A stretch of DNA of 64,000 nucleotides from Enterobacter ludwigii (GCA_023023105.1 CP083824.1:1860001-1924000); one strand, 5' to 3'; positions 1 to 8,387 are shown, counted from the first letter of the stretch. A program made the numbers and translations. The notes: generated by a model from the sequence alone, not told the origin.

Positions 1-1608
1 GCGGGTGACCCGGACAGAGAAGGGCAACTGTTGGTCGATGAAGTGCTGGACTATCTGGAACTGGCACCGGAAAAGCGTCAGCAGGTGCAGCGTTGCCTGA
101 TTAACGACCTCAACCCACAGGCCGTTGAACGAGCGATCTCCCGTCTGCGCGCCAACAGCGAGTTTATCCCACTGTGCGTCTCCGCGCTGGCCCGCGCCCG
201 TGCGGACTGGCTGTACGGGATTAACATGACCCGTGCGTATACCATTCTTGGGCGTAACGCGGGTTATCAGGGCGTGCTCTCTGTGGGCCGTGTGCAAACG
301 CCGGTGTTGGGGCTTGTTGTGCGTCGCGACGAGGAGATTGAGAACTTTGTCGCCAAAGATTTCTTTGAAGTGAAAGCGCATATCGTCACGCCTAAAGACG
401 AACGCTTTACCGCTGTCTGGCAGCCGAGCGATGCCTGTGAGTCGTATCAGGACGAAGAGGGGCGACTGCTGCACCGTCCGCTGGCGGATCATGTGGTTAA
501 CCGCATTACAGGTCAGCCGGCTATCGTTACCAGCTATAACGATAAACGGGAATCAGAACCGGCACCATTGCCGTTCTCGCTATCAGCCCTGCAGATTGAG
601 GCCGCGAAGCGCTTTGGCCTCAGCGCGCAGAACGTGCTGGACATCTGCCAGAAGCTCTACGAAACCCACAAGCTGATCACCTATCCGCGTTCGGATAGTC
701 GTTATTTGCCGGAAGAGCATTTTGCCGTACGTCATTCGGTGATGAACGCCATTAGCGTCCACGCGCCGGATCTGCTGCCGCAACCGGCGGTGAACCCGGA
801 TACCCATAACCGCTGCTGGGACGATAAAAAGGTGGATGCTCACCATGCGATTATCCCGACGGCGCGCGCCAGCAACGTCAATCTGACCGATAACGAAGCG
901 AAGGTTTATAACCTGATTGCCCGTCAGTACCTGATGCAGTTCTGCCCGGACGCGGTGTTCCGCAAGTGCGTTATTGAGCTGGAGATTGTCAAAGGCAAGT
1001 TTGTCGCCAAAGCGCGTTTCCTTGCAGAAGCAGGCTGGCGTACGCTGTTGGGGAACAAAGAGCGTGATGAAGAGAACGACGGCACGCCGCTGCCTGTCGT
1101 CGCCAAAGATGACGAACTGCTGTGTGAGAAGGGCGAAGTGGATGAACGTCAAACCCAGCCGCCACGCCATTTCACGGATGCGACGCTGCTTTCAGCCATG
1201 ACGGGAATAGCCCGTTTTGTGCAGGATAAAGATCTGAAGAAGATCCTGCGCGCAACCGATGGATTGGGTACCGAAGCAACGCGTGCAGGTATTATAGAAC
1301 TGCTGTTTAAGCGCGGTTTTCTGGAGAAAAAAGGGCGTTACATCCATTCAACGGAACCCGGACGCGCACTGATTCATTCGCTGCCTGAGCTGGCGGCAAG
1401 GCCAGACATGACGGCGCACTGGGAGTCCGTGCTGACGCAAATCAGCGAAAAGCAGTGCCGCTATCAGGACTTTATGCAGCCGCTGGTGGGGACGCTTTAT
1501 CAGCTGATCGATCAGGCGCGCAGCACGCCGGTGAAGCGGTTCCGAGGGATGGTTGCGCCAGGTGCTGGCGCGAAGAAACCCTTTAAAAAGAAGAAGAGTG
1601 CGGCCTGA
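1..1608 (+). CDS. topB: DNA topoisomerase III, 5'-truncated by the window edge
   Basis: Type IA topoisomerase that relaxes and decatenates single-stranded regions of DNA. The open frame runs in from base 1, and the first visible residues are [10 protein letters not shown], the acidic Toprim motif that binds magnesium. About 100 N-terminal residues lie outside the window, judged from the catalytic tyrosine in TYPRSD (codon 682-684), which is Tyr328 in E. coli. The visible part is 535 residues and ends in a lysine-rich tail ([11 protein letters not shown]) that likely contacts DNA. The frame is intact to the TGA. A hairpin without a T tract follows directly. In E. coli topB neighbours gdhA, and here an accessory island lies between them. 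Confidence 0.97.
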   Translation, partial: AGDPDREGQLLVDEVLDYLELAPEKRQQVQRCLINDLNPQAVERAISRLRANSEFIPLCVSALARARADWLYGINMTRAYTILGRNAGYQGVLSVGRVQTPVLGLVVRRDEEIENFVAKDFFEVKAHIVTPKDERFTAVWQPSDACESYQDEEGRLLHRPLADHVVNRITGQPAIVTSYNDKRESEPAPLPFSLSALQIEAAKRFGLSAQNVLDICQKLYETHKLITYPRSDSRYLPEEHFAVRHSVMNAISVHAPDLLPQPAVNPDTHNRCWDDKKVDAHHAIIPTARASNVNLTDNEAKVYNLIARQYLMQFCPDAVFRKCVIELEIVKGKFVAKARFLAEAGWRTLLGNKERDEENDGTPLPVVAKDDELLCEKGEVDERQTQPPRHFTDATLLSAMTGIARFVQDKDLKKILRATDGLGTEATRAGIIELLFKRGFLEKKGRYIHSTEPGRALIHSLPELAARPDMTAHWESVLTQISEKQCRYQDFMQPLVGTLYQLIDQARSTPVKRFRGMVAPGAGAKKPFKKKKSAA

Positions 1609-1956
1609 CACACGGTTTTTCTCCCTCTTCCGGTGGGAGAGGGCTGGGGTAGAATAAATACCCTATTTAAAATTATTATAAAATAACTGATTAGAGAGTA
1701 ATTTCTTTGGTCAGTTTTTTTACGTTCAAAGAAAAGTTCAAATTCCAAAAGGACAAACACCCTCCTTTTCTGATTTATGCAGATTATTGCATAAACAGCA
1801 TTCCGCGTTTAACTTCATCTACACAAAAATTGTTTATTAGTTGTGCTAACACATCCAAGGAAGATTTATGTCACCCGAATCTATCACGACGGTCTACGCC
1901 ACTCTATGAGTGGCGTCAGACTGCTTGTTGATGCAAGCATGGCTTTTCATCGGGTT
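1609..1956. other. AT-rich gene-free stretch with a 9-bp inverted repeat
   Basis: No convincing gene. It begins with the REP-like hairpin. ACGCCACTC (1896-1904) and GAGTGGCGT (1908-1916) form a perfect hairpin with loop TAT and no T tract on either strand. A 13-codon frame starting at 1868 with AAGGAAG upstream ends inside this hairpin. It is more likely chance or a gene remnant than a leader peptide. Confidence 0.5.
1621..1650. repeat. REP-like hairpin, left copy of island-flanking repeat
   Basis: CCCTCTTCC (1623-1631) pairs with GGGAGAGGG (1635-1643) around a three-base loop just after topB. Bases 1633-1650 (GTGGGAGAGGGCTGGGGT) recur at 5476-5493 with one mismatch. The word resembles a dispersed intergenic repeat common in Enterobacter-like genomes. 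It may also act as a weak terminator for topB, but no T run follows it. Confidence 0.6.
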
Positions 1957-2364
1957 TTAGTTAAAAATAACAAATGAAGGGATCATAAATAGAAACCCCA
2001 ATATAAATAAGGCAATAAATAACTTAAATCCTATTGTATACTTGAACGGTAATCCCCTTATGAAATCATATGCATCTCTTGACATATCATGATTTGATAT
2101 TCGATTGTAAGGGAAGATCAGACTCTCGAAAATAAAACCTATCTTTGCAAAATATGCACCCGGCGTAGCAATTAGGCTCGCATGTTTTGACATTGCAGCA
2201 GTAACAGGTAGTGTTCCAAATTTCGCAGTATAGAGTGTCACTATTTTTTTATATTGTCTTTCGTTATATATAGCTAACAGCAATGTTAATATTAATAAAA
2301 TCATACCAATACCAAACATATACCCAGCTATTTCTTTACTATTTTCCATCAAATAATTTTTCAT
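1957..2364 (-). CDS. Two-helix inner-membrane protein, putative immunity to the PAAR effector
   Basis: A 135-residue protein of no family I recognise. It has a hydrophobic segment near residues 17-37 and another near 112-133, with a mostly polar middle of about 75 residues, so it probably spans the inner membrane twice. The start at 2364 is set by a strong ribosome site, AGGAGGAG, nine bases upstream. A second ATG at 2349 lies within the end of the preceding gene. Its first 26 bases overlap the end of the effector gene, so the two are likely translationally coupled. A small membrane protein directly behind a toxin with a hydrophobic C-terminus is the usual place and form of an immunity protein; this role is inferred from context. 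Confidence 0.6.
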   Translation of the reverse strand: MKNYLMENSKEIAGYMFGIGMILLILTLLLAIYNERQYKKIVTLYTAKFGTLPVTAAMSKHASLIATPGAYFAKIGFIFESLIFPYNRISNHDMSRDAYDFIRGLPFKYTIGFKLFIALFILGFLFMIPSFVIFN

Positions 2365-3778
2365 ATATTATTTCTCCTCCTAAAAATTCCCCTGCTTTTT
2401 CCCCTGAATCCTGTGCAAAATCCCCTCCCGCGATGGAGGCTCCAATACCAGTAACCAGGCACAATCCTGCGCCTATGCCCCCAGCTTCCGCTGTAACAAG
2501 TCCTAAAGCCCACAGGCAGACGCTGCGGGCCGCCCAACCAGCAATTCCTCCTGCTGCATAAGAAACAACCTGCTTACCTCCAAACTTTCCGTACTCTACT
2601 AATGCCGCTTTCTTACATGCATCTTTGCGGCCTTTGGAACATGCATCATAAACGTTTGATGAATAGCTGGCAAAGTCCAAACCAATTCCAACATAACCAA
2701 CATTACGCATTACCTTTATCAGTTTTGCAGAATTTTCTATATATGTTGCATATCCTTCTATATCATCAATGCCAGTTTGATCCCACTTATGCATAATGGA
2801 GCTAGTGGACAAACCTAATGATTTTTTAATGCTGTCATATTGAGCCAATCCTAAATGTGATTTAGTATAGCGATTCAATATTACATCCAATTTATTAAAC
2901 AACCGCTGACGCTGACCCAAAAACTCCTGCCCGGAAATTATTCCGTGATTAGAGCTGTATGTGTCCTGGTAAAGTTTTTGTATTTCTTTTAATGTGTTAT
3001 TTATTTCTTCATAATAGGCACCACCTAATTCACTGGCATAGCCTAGTGTATTGCTCGATACTCCTAATGCTGAGTTAAATATTTGTGATGAAAAAATGTC
3101 AACAGCGGCCCTGTTATCATGCAATAACCTGGCTTCATCAAGGGTGAGAGGTCCAAGTGCGGCATCAATTCGATCCCTGGCCTTTTCCATTGTTTTTATC
3201 TGTTCTGCATCCTGCTTTTCAGGGTCAACGACAAGCAGTATTGAACCAGGCTGTTTCTTGCGTTCTGGATTCAACTTCCTGAACAGCTCTGTTGTACCCG
3301 CTGGTGGTTTAACGAAAAACCACGGCTCATATGAGGATGGTGTAGCACCAAACTTGAGAACACAGAAGCCAGCATCAACAGGAACGCGTGGTTCCTCTTT
3401 TGGCACCACTGGAATGGTTGCTGGTGCTGGTTTAGGCGCTTGTGGTGCTGGAGCAGGTTTAGGTACCGCGACAGGTGCAGCGGCTAGTTTAGGTTGTGAA
3501 TCAAAATCGTATGTATCATTCCAGTTTGAAAGTATGAAGCGACAACGACATGAGCAAGTTCCCCTGCTGTGAAGCGTACCCGCCGCAGCTACACCATGAA
3601 TCGTGTAATTAGGAATCCCACCTGCGATGTGATAGACCTTACCATCAGCACCGCATATATACTTATCCCCATTCCTTGCCGTTGCTCGGCCATAGAACGT
3701 ATGGTTTTCACACCCTGAGATAATGTGTCCACCGCAAGTGGTTTTATCACCAATCACCAAAAAGTATCCTGTAGCCAT
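2339..3778 (-). CDS. PAAR-domain type VI secretion effector with C-terminal membrane-active-looking toxin region
   Basis: 479 residues. Residues 1 to about 85 form a PAAR domain, the zinc-stabilised cone that caps the VgrG spike. Visible signs are MATGYFLVIGDKTTCGG, the ARNGDKYICG segment, and HSRGTCSCRCRF at its end. A Pro/Ala linker follows (about 95-135). The rest, about 340 residues, is not a family I recognise. It is largely helical in composition and ends (about 395-475) in Gly/Ala-rich hydrophobic segments such as GIGASIAGG, which suggests a membrane-inserting hairpin like that of pore-forming toxins. ATG 3778 is preferred over the in-frame TTG at 3790 because GAGGT sits six bases upstream. 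No vgrG, hcp or tss genes are in the window, so this is an orphan cargo gene that would rely on a T6SS encoded elsewhere. Confidence 0.8.
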   Translation of the reverse strand: MATGYFLVIGDKTTCGGHIISGCENHTFYGRATARNGDKYICGADGKVYHIAGGIPNYTIHGVAAAGTLHSRGTCSCRCRFILSNWNDTYDFDSQPKLAAAPVAVPKPAPAPQAPKPAPATIPVVPKEEPRVPVDAGFCVLKFGATPSSYEPWFFVKPPAGTTELFRKLNPERKKQPGSILLVVDPEKQDAEQIKTMEKARDRIDAALGPLTLDEARLLHDNRAAVDIFSSQIFNSALGVSSNTLGYASELGGAYYEEINNTLKEIQKLYQDTYSSNHGIISGQEFLGQRQRLFNKLDVILNRYTKSHLGLAQYDSIKKSLGLSTSSIMHKWDQTGIDDIEGYATYIENSAKLIKVMRNVGYVGIGLDFASYSSNVYDACSKGRKDACKKAALVEYGKFGGKQVVSYAAGGIAGWAARSVCLWALGLVTAEAGGIGAGLCLVTGIGASIAGGDFAQDSGEKAGEFLGGEIIYEKLFDGK

Positions 3779-3880
3779 TTTATACCTCAACTATTTATTT
3801 ACATTAAGAATTGTATATAACCATTTATTATCTGTAGGTGACCATATTGATGATACATTCAATAGCTCACCCAATACATT

Positions 3881-4483
3881 TTACTTGTCTACTGTTTTAG
3901 TCGCATTTAATGCATTGAACGCTTGTTCTTCTATATATTTATCGTCGTTATTATTTATCGTCTCAAGATAATCAACATACTTTGGTTCGATTATTATTTT
4001 TTCATCCCAACATTTCAAAAAACTGTTTTGCAAATCCTCACTAAATCTAAATATCACATTATCTTCCTTTTCAATTAATGAATTGACATCAAATGCTTCT
4101 GAGAAGAATGATTGTGAAAGCCAGCCATTTTTATTTATTAATTGTTTTTCATTACTCACCCAAAAGCCAAATGAAAAATTAAAATGATATTTCTCCTTTT
4201 CTGTAATTGCTTTGCTATCCAGCATCATTTCTTCGATATTGAAATCATTTAATGGATACACTTTCCAGTCAGCACCATGTTTGTTCATATGTTTGATACT
4301 AATTTCAGCATCAAGGCGAGAGACATAGACGACAATCCCTTCATTGCCTTCGGCGCTGGCCCACAATGGACGCATCCACTTCTTAATATTCCTTTGTTCA
4401 TCTACGATTTCAACTAACTCAGCAGCGACCCATAAATGAATCTTATTTAAATACTTGAGTTTACCATCTGGTTTATAAAGCAA
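3881..4483 (-). CDS. Unrecognised protein upstream of the PAAR effector, with a probable start-site frameshift
   Basis: 200 residues read from a TTG at 4483. I do not recognise the family. It is soluble-looking, acidic, and rich in Asn, Lys and Glu. It lies 102 bases upstream of the effector gene on the same strand and is probably co-transcribed, which makes an adaptor or chaperone role possible but unproven. The start is odd. AAGGCAGGTATC followed by ATG at 4494 is a good initiation site, but the ATG opens a 15-codon dead end. One extra A in the five-A run at 4486-4490 would give MEKILLYKPDGK joined to the long frame. Either the gene really uses TTG, or a base was lost in the run (mutation or sequencing error). 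Confidence 0.6.
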   Translation of the reverse strand: MLYKPDGKLKYLNKIHLWVAAELVEIVDEQRNIKKWMRPLWASAEGNEGIVVYVSRLDAEISIKHMNKHGADWKVYPLNDFNIEEMMLDSKAITEKEKYHFNFSFGFWVSNEKQLINKNGWLSQSFFSEAFDVNSLIEKEDNVIFRFSEDLQNSFLKCWDEKIIIEPKYVDYLETINNNDDKYIEEQAFNALNATKTVDK

Positions 4484-4585
4484 TATTTTTCCATGATACC
4501 TGCCTTTTAGAATGAAGCGGAGAACATAAAAATTACTGTGTTATCAGTTCTGTGACAGATATCGTATTTTTATGGATAAAAGTTC

Positions 4586-4597
4586 AAATGCGCATTT
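4586..4597. promoter_or_regulatory. 12-bp perfect palindrome upstream of the island operon
   Basis: AAATGCGCATTT lies about 90 bases upstream of the unrecognised gene, in the 197-base gap between that gene and the integrase remnant. It is the right symmetry and place for an operator. No regulator could be assigned, and a 12-bp palindrome can occur by chance in AT-rich DNA. Confidence 0.25.
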
Positions 4598-4691
4598 TTA
4601 CCCCTCTTTCCTATTCGCTGTAATTATAAAAAAGAGGAGTTTATTCATTGCTGCTATTTAATTAAAGGAATTAGCTTGGCGTCCCAAACCA

Positions 4692-5292
4692 TCACGGCCT
4701 CCATTTTTCTTCAAAATAGTCATAGCGGTCATAATGCTTTGAGGATATGTCATTTTTACAATGGTTCTGAATACGATCACGGATTTCTTTATGTTCCATT
4801 TTTTTCTTTCTCAAGATACCGTGCTTTTTTCTGCTCATACCAGATATCAGGGAAAATATAAGAGCTGTCAGGATAACGCTTACACATTTCATCTATCAGC
4901 GCGATAGCCGAATCACATAAAGCGAGGTGATACCACTCCTTAGTTTTCCGGGCCCCACGGTCGTAATACTGCTTCTCCGCGCCCATAAGCTCATACGGAC
5001 GCTGACCGCAGCAGAAGAAAGCCAGCTCTATAAAAACGCTCAAATCGGAGGTGAAGTGGTTTCCTGAGCGAGCATCTTTCATTAGCTTGCCTGGTTCGTC
5101 AAAATCAAGAAAGCGATTCCCTATATATGCCTCACACTCCATCACAGGGATCGGCGTTACGGGCTTAAACGGTATATCAAATTTTAAGTTAACTGTTTCG
5201 CACTCAATAGATTTGTCACAGCGCATACCATAGCCAAAAAGAGTGGAGAGATGGGATCGGACTTTTTCGAGATAAATGTGGGATTCATCTTA
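4692..5292 (-). pseudogene. Decayed tyrosine recombinase (P4/DUF4102-type integrase) remnant
   Basis: The remnant lies in two frames. The first, up to 4789, begins after an in-frame TAA (5292-5290) and reads IYLEKVRSHLSTLFGYG (end of the core-binding domain), then FFCCGQRPYELMGAE, which carries the first catalytic arginine, then a short SYIFPD segment. It stops at 4789. The second frame, entered at a seven-A run near 4799-4805, reads KEIRDRIQNH and SSKHYDRYDY, which match the catalytic His and the nucleophile-Tyr end of P4-like integrases. The middle R-x-x-H/R box is missing and the protein ends early at EEKWRP. Taken together this shows an upstream stop, an internal deletion and a frameshift, so it is not functional. 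The family call rests on motif recognition only. Confidence 0.7.
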
Positions 5293-5475
5293 TTCAGTTC
5301 CTTGCATAAGTTGTGCTATACGTTCAGAGTTCAAAAATTAGTTCAAATAAACTGTTTCTTAAACAAGGGTGTATTGACCATTTTTATTTAAGCAAGCGAT
5401 TAAAGTCGTTGTTAATCAATGAATTAAGAGTTAAGCTCTCTCGTATTAACTTCAATTTATTTGACTGTTCAACCT

Positions 5476-5493
5476 GTGGGAGAGGGCCGGGGT
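5476..5493. repeat. REP-like repeat, right copy flanking the island
   Basis: GTGGGAGAGGGCCGGGGT differs at one base from 1633-1650 and continues into GAGGGCACCCGGCC next to the gdhA stop codon. The left copy keeps the left hairpin arm and this copy keeps the right-hand extension, as if one element had been split with a short duplication. Confidence 0.6.
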
Positions 5494-5521
5494 GAGGGCA
5501 CCCGGCCGCACGATATAAAGC

Positions 5522-6865
5522 TTAAATCACACCCTGCCCAATCATTGCATCCGCCACCTTAACGAATCCGGCAATATTCGCGCCGCGCACGTAGTTGGTT
5601 TGCGATGCCTCACCGCCGTACTCCACACACGCATGGTGAATATCCAGCATGATATGGTGCAGACGCGCATCCACTTTCTCTGCTTTCCAGCCGAGACGTG
5701 CGGCGTTTTGCGCCATCTCAAGGCCTGATGTCGCCACGCCACCCGCGTTCGCGGCCTTACCCGGTGCAAACAAAACGCCTGCTTCCAGGAACAGATCGGT
5801 CGCTTCGATGGTGGTCGGCATATTCGCGCCTTCAGCCACCGCCTTCACGCCGTTGCTAATCAGCGTGCGTGCGGCGTCGACGTCCAGTTCGTTTTGCGTG
5901 GCACACGGCAGGGCGATATCCACCGGCACGCCCCACGGCTGCTTGCCTTCCAGCCAGGTCAGGCCAAATTCCCGGGCATAGTCCGCCAAGCGCCCGTCGC
6001 GGCTGGCTTTGATCTCACACAGGCGCGCCAGCTTCTCAGCCGTAAAGCCCGCGTCATCCACCACCGTACCGCCGGAGTCAGAGGCGGTCACCACGCGAGC
6101 GCCAAACTGCATTGCTTTCTCAATTGCGTACTGCGCCACGTTGCCGGAGCCCGATACCGCGACGCGCATGCCTTCGAAGCCTAAGCCGTGACGCTTGAGC
6201 ATGGCTTCGGTGAAGTAAACCAGGCCGTACCCGGTCGCTTCCGGGCGGATCAGACTTCCGCCAAACGACAGACCTTTGCCGGTAAAGACGCAGGCGCTGT
6301 TGTTGGAGAGTTTTTTCATCATTCCGGCCATAAAGCCCACTTCTCGGCCACCCACGCCGATATCTCCCGCCGGGACGTCGGTGTCCGGACCAAGATGGCG
6401 ATAGAGTTCGGTCATCAGCGCCTGACAGAAACGCATCACTTCGCCTTCGCTTTTGCCTTTCGGGTCGAAATCACTTCCGCCTTTACCTCCGCCCATTGGC
6501 AGGGTGGTCAGCGCATTTTTAAACGTCTGCTCAAAGCCAAGGAATTTCAGGATCGACAGGTTCACCGAAGGATGGAAGCGCATCCCACCTTTGAACGGGC
6601 CGATGGCAGAGTTGAACTGCACGCGCCACGCGCGGTTGACCTGGACCTGATTGCGGTCATCCACCCAGGTCACGCGGAACTGGATCACGCGCTCTGGCTC
6701 TACGAGGCGCTCAAGCAGAGACATCTGACGATAACGCGGGTTTTCTTCAAGGAAGGGCCACAGAGTGGTCATCACTTCACGTACGGCCTGCGCAAACTCA
6801 CTCTGATGCGGGTCGCGCTGTTGAACATGGGTAAGGAAACTTTCCAGAGAGCGTGTCTGATCCAT
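5522..6865 (-). CDS. gdhA: NADP-specific glutamate dehydrogenase
   Basis: Makes glutamate from 2-oxoglutarate and ammonium with NADPH in the cytoplasm, the ammonium-rich route of nitrogen assimilation. It has 447 residues, the same length as E. coli GdhA. The N-terminal half carries the substrate site with FKGGMRFHP (about 91-99) and PMGGGKGGSDFDPKG, whose lysine at 128 is catalytic. The C-terminal half carries the Rossmann dinucleotide site GSGNVAQYA (about 235). The start has TAAGGGG upstream. It is transcribed alone, divergent from ynjH across a 228-base gap, and ends just inside the right edge of the accessory island. Confidence 0.98.
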   Translation of the reverse strand: MDQTRSLESFLTHVQQRDPHQSEFAQAVREVMTTLWPFLEENPRYRQMSLLERLVEPERVIQFRVTWVDDRNQVQVNRAWRVQFNSAIGPFKGGMRFHPSVNLSILKFLGFEQTFKNALTTLPMGGGKGGSDFDPKGKSEGEVMRFCQALMTELYRHLGPDTDVPAGDIGVGGREVGFMAGMMKKLSNNSACVFTGKGLSFGGSLIRPEATGYGLVYFTEAMLKRHGLGFEGMRVAVSGSGNVAQYAIEKAMQFGARVVTASDSGGTVVDDAGFTAEKLARLCEIKASRDGRLADYAREFGLTWLEGKQPWGVPVDIALPCATQNELDVDAARTLISNGVKAVAEGANMPTTIEATDLFLEAGVLFAPGKAANAGGVATSGLEMAQNAARLGWKAEKVDARLHHIMLDIHHACVEYGGEASQTNYVRGANIAGFVKVADAMIGQGVI

Positions 6866-7093
6866 AGATATAAGAACCCCTTATGGCATTTTATGATTAT
6901 TGCTTATGCGATTTGTGTTGTTTTTTTGACTATACCACCCGCACTGGTTTGTCAGGCAAGCAGAAATTCATGCGGAAAGGGAAATTAATCATACGCAGCG
7001 CGTCATAACAAAAAGCGATGACGAGATAAATTAAAGGTTCTGCTTCGGTTAACCGTTATAGTTGTTAACAGGACACAACAGGAAGACAAGTCT

Positions 7094-7366
7094 ATGAACC
7101 GTTATGTGACGATCGCGTTATGTTTGATGTTTACCGCAGGCGCTCAGGCTGACCGCATTCGCCCGGATGTCCAGGTCAATGTGCCGCCGGAGGTCTTTAG
7201 CTCCAGCGGCCAAAGTTCCCAGCCCTGTAATCAGTGCTGCATCTATCAGGATCAGAACTATTCGGAAGGGGCTGTGGTGAAGGCGGATGGCGTCCTGTTG
7301 CAGTGCCAGCGCGATGAGCGCACGATTAGCACGAACCCGCTGGTCTGGCGTCGCGTAAAACAATAA
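7094..7366 (+). CDS. ynjH: Small secreted DUF1496 protein YnjH
   Basis: 90 residues, matching the length and sequence of E. coli YnjH, whose function is unknown. An N-terminal signal peptide (MNRYVTIALCLMFTAGAQA) should send it to the periplasm. A cysteine cluster, CNQCC, follows at about 45-49 and may form disulphides. GGAAGACAAG lies upstream of the ATG. Its last 41 bases overlap the convergent end of nudG. Confidence 0.9.
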   Translation: MNRYVTIALCLMFTAGAQADRIRPDVQVNVPPEVFSSSGQSSQPCNQCCIYQDQNYSEGAVVKADGVLLQCQRDERTISTNPLVWRRVKQ

Positions 7367-7742
7367 AGGCTTCCAGCAGGGGAATATCCGCGGGGGCCAG
7401 GGCGTAGCCGAACGCCTCTTCAGGCGTACACCACACCAGCGCGCTGTGGTAGTGCGCCGTCAGCTCACCGCTAAACGCGGGAACGTGCCAGGCATGAAGG
7501 TTGATTAACCGCTGCGAAACTTCCCGCTGATGGCTTGCCACATACTGCCCCGGCTGGGCCTGAATACCGAGCTCCTCCCACAACTCACGGACAAGCGCCT
7601 CGGGTTGCGTCTCTCCGGCTTCAACTTTTCCACCAGCGAATTCCCACATACCGGGTTGGTCAGCATGGGCCGGGCGCTGCGCGAGTAAAATTTTATGGTC
7701 TTTTTCGATGATTGCCGCAACGACATCGACTGTTTTAAGCAT
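7326..7742 (-). CDS. nudG: CTP pyrophosphohydrolase, Nudix family
   Basis: Hydrolyses CTP, dCTP and oxidised or methylated pyrimidine nucleotides to the monophosphate and pyrophosphate, helping to clean the nucleotide pool. It has 138 residues from ATG 7742. An in-frame TTG at 7751 has no better ribosome site and would add three residues absent from E. coli NudG. The Nudix box G-x5-E-x7-REL-x-EE-x-GI is complete at residues 38-60 (GKVEAGE through RELWEELGI). The gene is convergent with ynjH, with a 41-bp overlap, and divergent from ynjA across 75 bases. Confidence 0.95.
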   Translation of the reverse strand: MLKTVDVVAAIIEKDHKILLAQRPAHADQPGMWEFAGGKVEAGETQPEALVRELWEELGIQAQPGQYVASHQREVSQRLINLHAWHVPAFSGELTAHYHSALVWCTPEEAFGYALAPADIPLLEAFIVLRDARPAGSC

Positions 7743-7817
7743 GGTCGTCAATACTTGAAAGCGAAAACCACCATATTATCTTGCCCTTTGTCAGAGTCCA
7801 GTCATCAGGAGAATCAG

Positions 7818-8387
7818 GTGAAAGAAACCTCCACCTGGGTAGCGCCCATCTCAACCCTTCCGGCGAGTTTAAAACCGATTGCCGCCATGCAGAAAAAACA
7901 CTTCGGTGTCGTGCTTAACCCCACGCGATGGTGGGGGCGTATGCCGCGTCTTTTCTGGCTGGTGGCGCTGTTTGTCGGTTTCCTCGAACGGCGTCATGCA
8001 CGCCTGACGCCCGTGCTGCGCTCGCTGCTGATGACGCGGGTGTCGCAGATATGCCACTGTGCTTTTTGTATTGATGCCAACAGTCTGCGCCTTGCCGAAC
8101 GCGTGGGCGCGCTGGATAAAGTCCAGGCCGTCAGCCACTGGCGTGACTCCGCGCTTTTCAATGAGCAGGAGCGCGCGGCGCTGGCCTACGCTGAGGCTGT
8201 TACCGCCACGCCGCCGCAGGTGGATGAGACGCTCAAACGCGACCTCAAACGTCTTTTCACCGATGAGACGATTACCGAAATGACGGCACTGGTTGCGTTT
8301 CAAAATCTCTCCGCCCGCTTCAACGCCGCTCTCGATATCCCGGCGCAGGGACTGTGCGACACGCTAAAAGGAAAGCCGCATGCTTGA
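7818..8387 (+). CDS. ynjA: AhpD-like (carboxymuconolactone decarboxylase family) protein YnjA
   Basis: 189 residues, similar to E. coli YnjA, a protein of unknown physiological role in the AhpD-like fold. Residues 81-84 are CAFC, the redox-active C-x2-C of this fold, in the helix TRVSQICHCAFC. A conserved tail, LSARFNAALDIPAQGLC, matches the E. coli protein. The start is taken as GTG 7818 because AGGAG lies six bases upstream. The longer frame to 7695 would run back through nudG. It overlaps ynjF by eight bases, so the two are coupled. In E. coli ynjA heads the ynj cluster, while here it is separated from ynjB and paired with ynjF. Confidence 0.9.
   Translation: MKETSTWVAPISTLPASLKPIAAMQKKHFGVVLNPTRWWGRMPRLFWLVALFVGFLERRHARLTPVLRSLLMTRVSQICHCAFCIDANSLRLAERVGALDKVQAVSHWRDSALFNEQERAALAYAEAVTATPPQVDETLKRDLKRLFTDETITEMTALVAFQNLSARFNAALDIPAQGLCDTLKGKPHA

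Larger units (their letters stand above)
1651..5475. mobile_element. Accessory island between topB and gdhA
   Basis: About 3.8 kb that is visibly richer in A and T than the core genes on both sides and is absent from the E. coli topB-gdhA junction. It holds an orphan PAAR effector gene, a likely immunity gene, an unrecognised gene and a decayed integrase. It is bounded by copies of a 17/18-matching 18-bp word (1633-1650 and 5476-5493), as if it had entered or recombined at a REP-like element. The integrase remnant supports past mobility. The exact boundaries are an inference. Confidence 0.6.

Noticed and set aside
1735..1743. AGTTCAAAT resembles the T-loop of a tRNA
   Set aside because: No acceptor, D or anticodon stem can be drawn around it. 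No tRNA gene is present.
1721..5348. Possible att sites: TACGTTCA and AGTTCAAAT near 1721-1743 and again near 5319-5348
   Set aside because: The words are short and differently spaced in the two copies, in AT-rich DNA. The 17/18 repeat is a better boundary candidate.
6188..6988. 266-codon open frame on the plus strand opposite gdhA
   Set aside because: It is the antisense shadow of a GC-rich conserved gene. It has no ribosome site and no recognisable protein features.
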